Assembly: GCF_905147045.1 (NCBI RefSeq)
Contig: NC_065897.1
Coordinates: 5,161,001-5,225,000 of the forward strand
Length of the DNA stretch: 64,000 nucleotides
Source of the DNA: Nymphalis io
Taxonomy: Eukaryota; Arthropoda; Insecta; Lepidoptera; Nymphalidae
Direction: 5' to 3'
Below the pieces are notes generated by a model that worked only from the letters and a program-made list of their open reading frames with translations, was not told the DNA's origin and ran no database searches. Of this stretch, positions 1 through 12,462 are shown in pieces; the stretch's first letter is position 1; every line of letters starts with the position of its first letter. The translations under genes were made by a program, and so were the position numbers.

Positions 1-96
1 AAGATTATATTTAATATGTAATCAGGTAGCTAAGAATATCTCCAAAGTGAGATGGATGCAAGAGAAAAACAAATTATGCCGATCATAAATAATAAT

Positions 97-262
97 CTAC
101 GTTCTACACTACTAACGTAGTGTGACAAGATGGACCGACGATTTAAAAAAGGTGACAGGTTCGGGATAGATGCGGACTGCCCAAGATCGGGATGGTTGGC
201 GTTCTATGGGGGAGGCTTTCGTCCAGCAGTGGACGGCAAAAGGCTGAAAAGATAAATAATAA
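97..262 (+). mobile_element. RTE-type LINE 3'-end fragment
   Basis: Translation of 128-247 gives RWTDDLKKVTG, one in-frame stop, then DGWRSMGEAFVQQWTAKG and a stop, matching the C-terminus of the copy at 61.3 kb. It is followed by an (aat)n-like tail. The 5' edge is uncertain; the repeated ataaataataat string on both sides may be a target-site duplication. The in-frame stop makes it older than the other two copies. Confidence 0.8.
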
Positions 263-301
263 TAATCACATTTTTTATTTAAATTACATTTTTAATTGGC
301 T

Positions 302-650
302 TTAGGGTTTTCTGCGAGTTCTATCTGGATAGTTACCAACCACTCATCAAATATTCCGTCGAACAGTAATACTTAGTGATGTTGTGTTTCGGTCTGAAAG
401 TTGTGTAAGCCAGTATAAGGAATAAAGCACATAACACCTCCCGCCCTTAGCTATAAACGTTGCTTAACGGGTGGTTAGTTAAACAATGCCGTCTATTTTT
501 CTTTCATAAGTCAATAATGACATAAAGAGATAAACAGTGTTTAACTAATCAGGCATTTGCTGTGTCCCTTACATTGCAAATGTTATAATATTTCTTACAG
601 TTTCAATTTGGTGGTGGTGACCTAATACAATGTTTGCAAGTCTGTCTGTC
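302..650 (+). mobile_element. Family D repeat, interrupted by a family F element
   Basis: A decayed plus-orientation copy. The 5' part (302-441) matches the consensus around cactcatca, cagtaatact and gtgttt. The 3' part (about 565-650) matches the stretch before the tail (atatttcttaca, ttggtggtggtgacc). Between them lies the family F element at 458-565, so F inserted into an older D. Confidence 0.6.
458..565. mobile_element. Family F MITE-like element, copy 1
   Basis: Ends in imperfect inverted repeats (gttgcttaacgggtggttag at one end; gtttaactaatcaggcattt at the other). The interior has the family's tcaataatgacat...aagaga segment. It lies inside a family D copy. Confidence 0.6.
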
Positions 651-1649
651 CACCTAGTTCAAATGAAAGGATAAGAAAAAAAAATGTGTGTACTATATTA
701 TGAACTTTTATAATTACATTTAAAACAACGGTATTTATCGAGGAAAACTCCATGCTTCGTGAAAGATATGCCTTAAATTACATTACATAAATTATTTATA
801 TGATTATTAAGTATAATTTCATTTGCTTCAGAACTTGAGAACTTATATTTTAGTAGTATAATCGATATGTGATTGATTTATTATTATTGGTTAATAAGTT
901 CGATTTATCTGTTTTCTTTTTTAATGAAATGCGTGAAATGTGGGTAAAATCACTTGAAATCAAAATAATTAGTTAATATAGTGCGGGCAGACGAAATTGC
1001 ATACAAACCAAATTTCCAACATTTAAATTGAATACATTAAAATCTGTTGTGTGCGTAACAGTTCCGTTTTTATTATATGATAAAAGATTTCAATTAAATG
1101 TCATTATATTATTATAATTACATAGAGTTCAATAATTCAAGTAAAATATATTTATCAGATTAATCTAACTAAGAGTTTAATCTCGTATCATTAAAGTTTT
1201 TATTCAATCTTTTAAAGTTAAATCGTGTGGTTTTCTTTGTGCACGTATCCATTGGAAGTCCTTCCATCTTGAACAACTCACTTTAGACGATCAATTGAAA
1301 AATCTTCCGTTCAAGAAACAATCTTATCACATACATTAGCTTCAGCTGTTAGTATGCGCTGGCCTGGGTAAGTCTTGCGGCTGAATTATAAATCCGTTTC
1401 ACTTAAGCGATTGAGCTGAAATTTTATAAACAACTTAGGTTCCCGATATCAAAACATTTAACTGCAATGTTAATATTTATTCTTATTTTAATACATTTCT
1501 GTCTTTTCTGTTTTCTTAAATTTTTTATATCGATTTTGATATAAAAAATTCTTTAATTCAATTTTATAACATACACCTAATATTTTTTCTTCTGAAGAGT
1601 ATATGGATTATTTGAGTATTATAAGCTACTATAAATATTAATAATGTAC
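566..1649. other. AT-rich non-coding block
   Basis: After the D remnant ends at 650 nothing is recognised. A 13-bp-arm hairpin (aattttttatatc, 1519-1531 with 1538-1550) and a weak repeat-like stretch near 1365-1450 are the only structure. No gene. Confidence 0.6.
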
Positions 1650-1752
1650 AAGATGGCACATTGGCTCTTAATCGAAGATTGCGGGTTCTAAACCGGGTAA
1701 TCATTTATAATTCATCTCGTGCTCGACTTGAAACATTGAAGGACATGGTATG
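1650..1752 (+). mobile_element. Family A SINE, decayed fragment
   Basis: The head (aagatggcacattggctctt, gcgggttctaaaccgggtaa) keeps tRNA-like A and B box remnants. It is followed by the body motif ataattcatctcgtgct and an early loss of the rest. Confidence 0.6.
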
Positions 1753-2359
1753 ACACCAGATCGACTTAATCGGAAGAACGAAGGCGAAGTCATTCAATAT
1801 GAACGAAATTAATCTTTATTTGTTAAATAAATAATATAACTTTTTATTTTATTTTTATTGTTGAAAAAAATCTTTGGATTTTTCTGTCATGATAATACTT
1901 TACAGCTTCAAGCATAACTGTAAGAAAACAACATGATATTTAGATAATATTATGTTTTAATAATATAATAATATTATGTGGAAATATTTATGTTTCTTCA
2001 AATGTATTTGCCTTTCACTATCAAAGGTGTTCGTTACTATAACTCAACATTATGTAAAAAAATCACTCTAAACAAATTGCTCATCCAATAAAACAACACG
2101 ATCGTAAGTATGTCAACAATGACGTGTTTGACTGTGATCAACAGCAAACAATTCATGTGTCACGGGTTTACAAATTTAATCTTAATAACAGCATTCTTAC
2201 AGCTCTTGTTAGGCCATTGTAAAGATAAACAATAGTTATTTTTTAATGTATTTATGGTGGGCCAGTAGTTGGAAGCCTGATTAATAGTGGTCATCTTCAT
2301 GTATTGTCCTTCTGCAGCCAAATATGGAATTAAAGATATTGTGTTATCTGAGAAAACCA
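1753..2359. other. AT-rich non-coding block
   Basis: No recognisable gene or repeat. The short open frame at 2160-2360 has no motif and looks random. Confidence 0.6.
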
Positions 2360-2493
2360 ATGTAATTGCGGCACTGGCTCTACCTCCGAACCACTGGAAA
2401 CCTCAATAAAAGGATTAATGAGTAGAGTTAGAATAACTAGTAAGTGGGTGGTAACCACCCAGATGGGTCCGCACGAAGTTCTACTACTGGTTA
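2360..2493 (-). mobile_element. Family D repeat, decayed
   Basis: Minus-orientation remnant: cactggctc, gtgggtggtaaccacccaga and a ctactactggtt end match the family consensus with many changes. Confidence 0.55.
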
Positions 2494-3324
2494 AAAGTAT
2501 TAACGTGTAAAATGTCTTAGGTAAATATATATCTCTATTATTATTTTTTTCGAAGAACACCAAATACACATCCACAATAATCGCTTTCAATGTTAAGTCG
2601 TAAGGTATCAATGTTTAATTCAATCTGCAAATATATTATTATTATAAAAACATATATTTATAAATAGATAGATAGATTGTTTTGATCACAACACCAAAAA
2701 GGGTTTGAAAATTTAAATTCAGTTGCAAGAAACGATACTACACATATGTGTAGTGACATATGACCTTTTGCAAAAAATAATAATGAGCGAACAAACTTAG
2801 CAAAATTAACTAAGTCAACGGAATTATATAATTTTTATTGTATAAATAAATAAACACATATTAATTAAAAATATGGGAACTTGTTTACTACTCATTGATC
2901 GAGCTAAAGGTATGTTTCTGCTATCCAATTCATTTCGTTCATAAAATTATCCGTAAAGGCTGTCCGGTAAGAGAATGTGTCACTGACGTCTGTTATAATA
3001 ATTTAATTTTTATATATATATTTTATTATTTATTTAAAATGAAATCGCCAACATTGTAACATTTACTGTAAGTTGATATAATTATATAGTTTTTTAATTT
3101 ATTATTTGTTAGTAGGGCAAATAAATGATAAAATTAATTTTTTATCGTAAAGTCTTCGCCACTTGATTTTATTAACACGAACCTTTTAATGATGCAATCT
3201 CTCATTGGCCGAACATTAGGTAAATTCTGAATTATTTTTTATTTGTACGTATTTTTATAAAAAAAAAATCGAATATTGTTTTAGAATTAAAACACCTTAA
3301 TTTATTCGTAGCAGTTCATTTTCA
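2494..3324. other. AT-rich non-coding block
   Basis: Nothing recognised apart from short AT-rich simple sequence (for example near 3010-3035). Confidence 0.6.
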
Positions 3325-3414
3325 GAGCTCAGTGGATGGAGCACGTGACTCTTAAGCTATGATTGCGGGTGAAACCCAGGCAAGCACCACTGAATTTTAA
3401 TGCGCTTCATTTGT
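3325..3414 (+). mobile_element. Family A SINE, 5' head fragment
   Basis: tRNA-like head (gagctcagtggatggagcac, gcgggtgaaacccaggcaag) and the start of the body (caccactgaattttaatgcg). It is cut off where a family B copy begins at about 3415. Confidence 0.65.
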
Positions 3415-3718
3415 GACCACCTGACCGATTTTGACTAAGTTGGCCAATCTTAAGAGAGATAAGCCATCTGCGTAGGTCATATTGTAGTGCTCAAATGTAT
3501 ATGGAAACTCTGTAATCTCTCTAAGAACGACCCGAAAGAAGACGCGCAGGACTAACTGCTTTACGTGCTTTTCGAGGCACGGGAGTGTACCTACTTACAA
3601 CTACAAAAAATCTTCGACAGATAAACCCGATAACTTTTTACTGGTCTGACTTGGGGCTTGAACTCAGGACTGTGGGATCTGCGGTCTTATATTTAGCCAC
3701 TAGACCAACGAGGCAGGC
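3415..3718 (-). mobile_element. Family B SINE, near full length
   Basis: In sense orientation it begins with a tRNA-like head (gcctcgttggtctagtggct, then gagttcaagcccc as B box) and runs through the family body to a gtcagg-like 3' region. It matches the copies at 32.98 and 51.5 kb over its whole length. It directly abuts the family A fragment. Confidence 0.8.
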
Positions 3719-5383
3719 TTGTATTTCAATGTAATCCACATTTCAGGTTAGTTAAATATGGTACGAGACCAGTGGAAAACAGATTCAGCGACGCTATATT
3801 ATTATATTTAGATTAGAAGTGTGTAAGGCCGTTTAAGATATTAAATAGGAAAACTTGGCGACTAAAAATCGCCATTCCATGTATGATACCCGTATAGATA
3901 ATCGTTTAATCTACACGTTTTCTCCGAGATAATTCATGGCTTTAGTGTATTATGAGTCACCATTGCTGTAATACCCTACCGTTTATCAACTGTTCAAATA
4001 TACAATATTTGATCCAAGCGTGCCTTATCGCTTACTTCAGAAATTAGATCATTTCTGTTTATTTAAACATCTCATTGTGATAAGGAGATAGCCCACTTTG
4101 ACCAGCCTCTTGAAATTTTTTAGGTCATTTCGAATATCTGTCAGAATGTAAGTTATGTTCTGTTGTCATAAGTAATGATGATATTTTTTACTTTAACATA
4201 CATAACAATAAGTGAATGAATTTTGCACTGACAATAGCGATATCACCTATATACATAATAATTTTAAAAGGCAATTTCCTGACTGACTAACTATTAATGA
4301 TTTTTTTTTAGGTCATTCACGTTATCTGTTACTAAGTAACGATAAAATTATTCTTATTTTAATAGACGTAATATGGGAATGAAATTTTCGCTACCAAGCG
4401 ATATTACTTGCATATAAATAAAAGGCAATATCCTGACTACACACTTCTATTTACGTTTAAGCTATAAGATAAGAAGGAGAAATTCTTCAAAGGAATATAA
4501 TTTTGTTATGCAACAATAAAGGCTTAGGGAGAAAGGATTTTGAGAAGTTTTCATATTAAGGGGGACATGCCGTTAATTTTCAATCATCCTAAATGTAGAT
4601 ATAAAATGAAAATACGGAAGTATTCTAGTAGTTTACTAGTACATTAATATTATTAAAATATATTTCTGTTTAGTTTCTGATGTTTTTTAATCTCATCATA
4701 TTAAACATATAAAAATAAACGATTCTTATAAAATTACATGCAAATCCTCTCTTATAAGTATGATCGTCTTCAAATCTGAAAACATTCTAAATTCAAATCA
4801 ATAAATGATACCTTATAAGTGACATCAAAGAAAAAATCCTCACGTACACATCTTCTCAACATGTTAATTTGAAAACTTCAGAGTTCTTATAAGCCGTAAG
4901 CGTGTTGAAATAACATCAAATATTCCCTTAAATCGATCGTTCCCTATCCGGGGAGAAAGTAAAGTACGAGGCTACCTGAATACAAATTTTACATTGATTC
5001 ACGGCTAGCGTCTCCCGATCCAATCGAAACTTTAGTGCGACCGACCCACGGTTTTAATCCATTGGTAATACGAAAATTGATGTAAAAGTCTACACCGCAA
5101 CGAACCCCCAACAGTTACCGCCGTCCATACAAAGCGAAACGTTTCAAAGATTTTCAGATTTGGAAACAAGAATGTACGATAAACACAATCTCGCAGAATA
5201 GCAGCCGTGACAAACGTTACGCAGTAATTTTTTTATGAAAAATAATTAGGATTTAATTCGTAATGAAGTGAGAATAAAATTTCAGTATATTCGGATCAAG
5301 GTCACATAAATAGCGATGTTTATGTAAATTACACGAGACTGTGTTGCTGAAGATTGTATTTCACGCATATTTGTGTCATAGTG
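3719..5383. other. Non-coding block with a GC-richer stretch
   Basis: No gene or known repeat. Bases 4925-5225 are clearly less AT-rich than the surroundings, with several CpG-containing words. They could be a conserved non-coding or regulatory stretch, which cannot be decided from one sequence. Confidence 0.5.
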
Positions 5384-5600
5384 TTTTTTTATTATTAAAA
5401 TAAGGTTGGCAGAGTGGAAATTGCGTCGCCTGATGGTAACGGTCACCACCGCTCATAGACATTGATACTATTTGAAATATTAATTATACCTTTAATCGCC
5501 GACTCGCCACCAATGTTGGGACCTAAGATGTTATATGTCTATTGTGCCTGTAATTACACAATTTTACTCATCCTTGAAACCAGAACACAACTGTATTAAG
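5384..5600 (-). mobile_element. Family D repeat, partial
   Basis: Begins with the T-run of its tail, then cgcctgatggtaacggtcac, ccaatgttgggacctaagat and cctgtaattacac. It is truncated before the 5' end. Confidence 0.7.
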
Positions 5601-6723
5601 GTTAATACAATATGTATTATTACTATATTAACCTACATATTAAGTGTAAGGATTTCAATGCTTTGTGCAATTAATTCAAAATAATTATTGTTTTTTTTTC
5701 TCTACAGTTCTTTTAATTTGTAGATACAATAGATGCGATGCTGGATACAAATGATCTTCATGAAACTAAACTATGAAATGATTATTATACAACAATATTT
5801 AACAATTAATTTTGGTAACAACTCTCGTATTAATTATTTTATTTGTTTATAATCTATGAGTCACCATCGGACACAGGTTTGTTTCAATTAAGGTAAATAA
5901 TACATTTAAAATTGTAATTTCTGTATATTAATTTCTTCTTGAAAATAATGAATATAACTTTAAAAATATTAAACCTAAATTAAATAAAAAAAAAATATAT
6001 CGCAACATTTTTTGGTCTGCCTTGACGAGAATGTAAAATTTCGTGGCAAAATCACTGCGGTTTACAACCCGCGCCAAATTGTAACGTGTACCCTTGAAAA
6101 AAAGGTTTAAATTCAATTGGCATACGCGATTATTGGAACCAATTCCGCTCAGAAAGAACTATAGGACGTGTTCAGAGTACAAAATAAGTGAGGGGACGAA
6201 AAATGGTGGGGTTTTGTCAGTTTTTACCATTTTACGAGATCGCAGCTTTCCAAATAATTTAAAAATTTTAATTTAATTATGTAATTGTGATTGTTGATGT
6301 CAAACTAAATTAATATGAACTAGCTTTTGCTGGGTTCATAATTTGCTTACAGTCGTGTATATAATTTAATTCTAAGAATTTATTTTTATGTGTTCTAATG
6401 GCGTATTTATAATTATAATATGTAAATATGGCATGATGCATTACATGGCTTACTTTTTGAATTTCGCAATTATATTGTATAAATGAATATAAATTTCGTC
6501 ATATTTACTCTTATTGATCAACTTTAGCATAAATATATAATAAAATTTAGATTTTAGATATTTCTGTAGCTTTCAACGGAAATCTTCTAAATAAATAAGT
6601 TTTTTAACCCGTGTCCGTTTTTAACACACGTATCGTGGACAATCCGTATTACATTTCTAACTTTGTGGTGGTGTTAAGTTTTTTAGTTGTTCGATTGATA
6701 TTTGTTGCGATTCTGCTTGCTAT
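5601..6723. other. AT-rich non-coding block
   Basis: Two short overlapping open frames on opposite strands (5928-6276) have no recognisable motif. A weak ctagcttttgctgggtt at 6330 recalls a common lepidopteran repeat but is too short to call. Confidence 0.5.
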
Positions 6724-6985
6724 CAGGGCATGTACAAGCCCATCTGTGTAGATTCATCACATATTATACCGCCAAACAGTATTGTTGTATTCCGCTTGGA
6801 AGGGTGAGTGAGCCAGTGTAACTACAAGCACAAGAGACATAACATCTTAATTCTTAAGGTTGGTGGCGCATTAGCGATGTAAATAATTGTTAATATTTCT
6901 AACAGCGCTAATGTCTATGGGCGGAGGTGACCACTTACCATTACGCGGTCCACCCATCTGCCTGTCCGTATTACGAAACAAATCC
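6724..6985 (+). mobile_element. Family D repeat
   Basis: Plus orientation, nearly whole but diverged: agggcatgtacaagccc, agggtgagtgagccagtgta, aaggttggtggcgcattagc and gtgaccacttaccat. Confidence 0.8.
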
Positions 6986-8149
6986 AAATAAATCTATTTA
7001 CACTCTCGTTTGATTTAGTTTGAATGACTCTTTTTAATGTTTACTTGGAAGCGGTTATTCAAACTTAACGTATGAAGTGTAAAAAATAAATAGTAACAAA
7101 AAGAAAGCGGTCATTGGAACATTCTTCTATTGTCCTACATCTATTGACTTGTTATTGTCTGGATTTTCAGTATTATTTCAAAAATTATTCGTGACATAAG
7201 ATCAGTGAGTTAATTGAAATATTTTGAAAAACGCTTAGGGTACAATCGAAGTCGTCATAACGGATGGACTTATCTGCTTTCACAATATTAGAATATGACA
7301 AAAAACTACATATTAACACATTGAATCATGAATATTCAACTGCTGTTTTCCATATATCCATATTATTCAGGTCACATTTAAATATAATGTGTTAATTTTA
7401 TTAAGCTCTCGCTATGTAAGAAAATTACATTATAAAATAAGATCCAGCTTGACCTTAGTACGGCTAAGAACATAAGCCTAGATGAACCTACATGATGCTT
7501 ACAAACACGTGTCTATTAAATTGACCTAGGCATTAATCGATTTACCTTTAAGCGGATCCGATAGCAATAGGATCTCACGTTTTCAGCGTATTGTCTTTAA
7601 TCTCATTGTTCATAGTTGGAAATTGTTCAGGGAAATTAATCGAACTTGCACGATTCAAGCCCCTGAGCCCTATTGTGGTTGATTTATCGATAAGAACAAT
7701 AATAAATCAAATAGAAATTGCCCTTAGGGGTTCTTAAAGTGTGTAAAGTTTATGATTAGTATTACTCGGTACATCATGATCTTGTGGATAATCTGACTTC
7801 TAACGCTGGTTTTTGAATATGGGTACTTATTGATAAAATGTTTTAATGATGTTGACTATATAAAAAAATAATAATTTTGAAATATTATTTTATTTATTAT
7901 TATATTTAACTTTATCAAAGTGGAAGCTCCATCACATCCCACACATGTATATATATTTTTAGAAGACTATAACTTTATTTACTTACATTAAAGCTTAAAA
8001 TATAAGCGTTTATCGATGGTAGAATTTTGTGCCAGACTTTATGTATTCACCTAATAGCAACACTTTCTATTTCAGTGTTTGGATTCAAAGATCAGTGAGT
8101 CTGTAATATTATATACATAAGGAACATCTAAGATCTAAGTCTAAGGTTT
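6986..8149. other. AT-rich non-coding block
   Basis: No gene or repeat recognised. Slightly GC-richer around 7540-7690 without recognisable signals. Confidence 0.5.
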
Positions 8150-8238
8150 GGTAGTCCCTTACATTGTGAATACACCACCAACCCTCTGAATTAAGATATT
8201 ATATGCCTTGCGCTTGTCAAACCGGAATTCAACGTGCA
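8150..8238 (-). mobile_element. Family D repeat, short remnant
   Basis: Matches the mid-part only: accaccaaccctctgaa, agatattatatgccttgcgc and aaaccgga. Confidence 0.5.
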
Positions 8239-9257
8239 ATTACCTTTGAATCGTAATTCTGATCTGAGCTAAAAATGAACCAGCCCTTGTGTTACTGACG
8301 GGGCAAATAGAACAGGTTGCAAATAAAAAAAGGAATATGAAACATTCACTACAGATACAATATTTAAAGGATACACGCGACAAAATAAAGTATATAACCA
8401 AAGAACGTTTCCCAACATTTTAAGTCGACCAACAACTGATTGCATTAATGAATAGCTCCGCTGAACTTCACACTTGAAATGGTTCAAGTAAAACTACCGT
8501 TTCAAGGTAAACAGGCTATTCGTTTTTTCATACACAACGAATATAAGGAAAAAAATAAATAGGAAATTATCGTTGTATTTGTTTGTTTTTAATTGGCTAA
8601 TTATGAAAATTACTGTTTTGATAGGGATATTTCCGGTTTTGTAGCATTTAAATTTGAAACCTAATAATTACAAGCCGAAATAAAAAACTTAAACGGGACA
8701 TTGAGAGTAATTGGTATTGTAACGATACAACCGCCAACCTAAACTATAAAAAAAGATGTTAAGCACAATATAGATAGTAAAAGTTTGCTAGAAGTACTGA
8801 AGATTAAGACACCCCTTGAACATTCAACGTGACTTTGTCCCAGTGTATATATTACAATAATAAATCATTGGTATAAGATAATAAAAAACACGAACTATTT
8901 GTAAAATGTTTGAAACATGTTTATTTATTAAGTTATTTGCGTAATGCAAATGTTGGAGATAAATATTTAAATATGTAGTCTCTGTTACCACTTATTTAAT
9001 TTTGGAACTTGTGGCCTGAGATCAGCTATCATGTAGGCAGTAGCGCATCACTCAGTGCAATAATGATCATACCATTATATACTATATGTATCTATACATA
9101 ATGATATATATATATATAATACATTTATGGCTATAAATCATAAATTTAAATATTTTAAACAATACATGTTCATATCTTTTATTACCATTTTTTAAATAAA
9201 AGTAGCTATAGACTTCGTTTAGGCTTATTAAGCATACACACCTACAGAAGAAATATA
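8239..9257. other. AT-rich non-coding block
   Basis: Holds a short (ta)n microsatellite at 9103-9119. The small open frames (8269-8487, 9082-9276) show no motif. Confidence 0.5.
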
Positions 9258-9385
9258 TGCGCCAATGCGCCACCAATCTTGGGAACTGAGATGTAATGTC
9301 ACTTGTGTCTGTAGTTACACTGGCTCACTCACCCTTCAAGCCGGAGCACATCAACACTAAGTATTTCTGCTTAGCAGCAGAATGT
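9258..9385 (-). mobile_element. Family D repeat, partial, inverted to its neighbour
   Basis: Minus-orientation middle segment (gccaatgcgccaccaatctt to gcttagcagcagaatg) lying head-to-head with the full plus copy that starts at 9402. Confidence 0.8.
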
Positions 9386-9401
9386 TATACATTATAATTT
9401 T

Positions 9402-9723
9402 ACTGGTGGTAGAGCTTTGTGCAAGCTCGTCTGGCTCGTAGGTACCACCCACTCATCAGATATTCTACCGCAAAACAGCAGTACTTGTTATTGTTGTGTT
9501 CCGGTTTGAAGGATGAGTGAGCCAGTGTAATTACAGGCACAAGGGACATAAAATCTTAGTTCCCAAGGTTGGTGGCGCAATGGCTATGTAAGCGATGGTT
9601 GACATTTCTTACAATGCCAATGTCTAAGGGCGTTTGGTGACCACTTACCATCAGGTGGCCCATATGCTCGTCCGCCTTCCTATACCATAAAAAAAATGAT
9701 AAAATAAAAATAAAAAATAAAAA
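9402..9723 (+). mobile_element. Family D repeat, full length
   Basis: One of the best copies. It starts actggtggtagagctttgtg, contains accacccactcatcagatat and gtgagccagtgtaattacag, and ends accacttaccatcaggtgg, tcgtccgccttcctat and a poly(A)-rich tail. This fixes the family orientation: poly(A) at the 3' end marks it as a retroposon. Confidence 0.92.
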
Positions 9724-10029
9724 CACTGCAATTGCATTAAGGTTATGTCAATAAATCACCAGCTTGATTGATAGCTTCCAATCTACTAATAGTGAACGTC
9801 CATCAAGCTGGCGCCCACATTAGCCACAGTAATGGAGAAAGTTAGATCCGCTAATTTAATAGCCTATCCTTGTATTTGGGATAAGGATGATATATGGGGA
9901 GTTTTGCCCCAATTGAACTTTAAAATGGCTGCAATTTTTAATCTTCACTCTCTGTACGTCATACTCGCATACATATCGAGCATTCCAAAGATTTATTGTA
10001 AAATGAAAAGAGGGTTTAATTGCAGCTAA

Positions 10030-10317
10030 AGTTAGTGGTAAAAACGCGTGAATCTTAACCGATGATCATGGGTTCAAACCCGGGCAAACGCCACTGAATT
10101 TTCATGTGCTGTTTTGAATGCAATTTGTGATTGTAATTCATCTCGTGCTTGACGGAGAAGCAAAACATCGTGAGGAAACCTGCATGTGTCTGTTTTCACT
10201 GAAATTCTGCCGTGTATTTTACCAACCCGGACTGGAGCAGCGTGGCGGAATAAGCTCCAAACCTTCTCCTCAAAAAGGGGAGAGAAGGCCCAGCAGTGGG
10301 ACATTCCGAGGCTGTTA
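10030..10317 (+). mobile_element. Family A SINE, near full length
   Basis: tRNA-like head with a clear B box (gggttcaaacccgggcaa), body (ctcgtgcttgacgg, gaggaaacctgcatgtgtct, ggagcagcgtggcggaataa) and tail (cccagcagtgggacatt, aggctgtta). Open frames over it on both strands are by-products. Confidence 0.9.
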
Positions 10318-12136
10318 GTGGTAGTGGTGGAGTTAGATGTATCGGTATATTTTTTTATAATATGGTTTACTAAATGTTTGACCAAGTTAGATATAAAAAG
10401 AAGCCAATAAATAAAAAAAATAAGTTTAAGTTACACGTCATAATCATGTTATGGTATGTCATGTAACTTATAATTACACAACAGTTATGGTAAATATGCA
10501 TTTTTTATTGTTTTGTATATCAAAATAAACATTAACGAATCGACTGATTAATTATAGTTAAAAGTTGATTTAATAATATTTAAGGATATCGAATGCGTTA
10601 TCTATTAATCGCTATTTGAATAAGATGAATGAGGAGATATGATTTCAAATGAATGATTGATTAATGTTGACAGCGGCTTTCGATGATTTTCATTATACGT
10701 TGTCGTCGTTGGAAGTCGTTGCATGTGACCCTCGCCTGTTTTATTCATGGTTTTGGTTACGTTATGTTTTTTTATTTTACGTTTATATTTTAAAAATATT
10801 ATTTTCTTTTATTACTTTTCGTCGTGTCTGTTAGCAGTATCTTTCATAAATAAAATCATATTCTATTCTATTCTATTATTAAATCGTAGCTATATATTAT
10901 GTGTTTGTTATATGTATAACCAGTGCAATTGGTATTAACAGAAATTCCTTTGAAACCTCACATACCGTATCGTATAAGTGATAATTGACAACACGACTGT
11001 AATATTGTACCTGTTCATGAAGCATTTGCTTCATATTTGAGGTTAGAACTTCGCTTAATTGTTACTGAGCTATGTTGTATATTATCTGTACCCTTCGATC
11101 ACGAAAACCACATTTATATATGGAATTGTACTATTACTAGTACTAAATGACAGTATTGAAATTATTCTGATGTTGAAATTAAATGTTTTACACCCCCAAT
11201 GCAATAAGAGTGGTTAATAAATTTATCATGTGTATCTGCGAGTCTTTCGGTGTAGCTCCTAAATGGATTAATCGATTTTAATTTAGTTTTTCTTTAATAT
11301 GGCTAGTACATGCTCAGACGGACTTACACAAAGCCCTATTGCCAAGTAACAGTATAATATAATGTTGCTCTAAATATTTAAAGTTATTTTTTTTTAATAA
11401 GATTCTATAAAATTAGATTATTTGAAATAAAATACGTTTTTACGAATTAGCGATCTTCAAAAAAATCTGTGTCTGTGCTTGTTTTGTTTGTAAATCGAAT
11501 AAATAATTAGGAAAATGAGCTTATTTTTTTATGGTCTCAAAAAATCATATTTAAAAAATTAAAAAATACTGGACATTTTTTTTTACGATATCTGCAAAAA
11601 TGAAATTTTTACATTTTTTTTAAAGTAACGAGTTCTAAAATTCTTTTCTGGAGCGTTCGATCGACACGTGACGTCACATCGCCCAACGTCGCTCGCTCGC
11701 TCATACAATTTCGCCTGTATTTTCGCGTTATTCTTGATTTTATTTATATTTCGATTAGTATAAATAAAACTTTCATATATATTTTTATTATACAGTACCA
11801 TAGCATACTATTTCAAGGAATAAAACTCAAAAAAAAAACCTTTTTTCAATATATATTATCAACAAAAACAAGTAGATATTTTCGTGATGAACATTTTAAT
11901 GTAAGTACCTTAGTAGTAAAATTTGTCGTATATATAAGTCGTTCTTTTAGTTTGAGGATCAAACATTTAATTTTACAGGCTAGTTATAAGTATTCGTTTT
12001 ATATAAACATAATTCAGAATGTTCGTAATAATAGCCCTGATATGTTGAAGACCGATAGTGTTCCCATAAGAGTTTGTTAAAATGTTTCTTTGAAAGTCAA
12101 ATAGGTAATCTAATATAGTACGTATGATACAAATGA
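10318..12136. other. AT-rich non-coding block with one motif cluster
   Basis: No gene. At 11650-11720 a CpG-rich patch stands out with cacgtg overlapping gtgacgtcac (11665-11677) and three tcgc repeats. Confidence 0.5.
11665..11677. promoter_or_regulatory. Overlapping E-box and CRE palindromes
   Basis: cacgtg (11665-11670) overlaps gtgacgtcac (11668-11677), which contains the full CREB/ATF site tgacgtca. They sit in a CpG-rich patch in AT-rich DNA. The motifs are certain; function is not shown. Confidence 0.3.
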
Positions 12137-12149
12137 AATCAAATAATTC

Positions 12150-12448
12150 TTTTTTTTTTTTTTTATATCGCCGGGAGGGCAAATGACTCTACTCCACCTG
12201 ATGGTAAGTGGTAGTAGAGTCCAAACGCGACGACGGCCAGTACAGACGGGAAAAACGTTCTGCACTAGCCGACTTCGCCTTGCCGGCCCGCAAGATGCCT
12301 CTTCACGCCTCGTTTGAAGGAACCCGGGTTGTAAGAGGAGGAGAATACGTGAGCTGGTAAGGAATTCCATTTTTTGGAAGTGCGACAAAGAAAGGAGTTG
12401 CCAAATTTCTTTGTTCGCGATGGAATTGATGTCACAGTTAGGCGGTGA
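12150..12448 (-). mobile_element. 5'-truncated copy of the CR1-group LINE (3' end only)
   Basis: About 300 bp almost identical to 28241-28537, the last ORF2 codons plus 3' UTR, with poly-T at 12150-12164 marking the poly(A) tail. It is flanked by a probable imperfect target-site duplication: aatcaaataattc (12137-12149) and aatccaatgaattc (12449-12462). The open frame at 12110-12388 is an antisense-free by-product of the UTR and is not a gene. Confidence 0.9.
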
Positions 12449-12462
12449 AATCCAATGAATTC

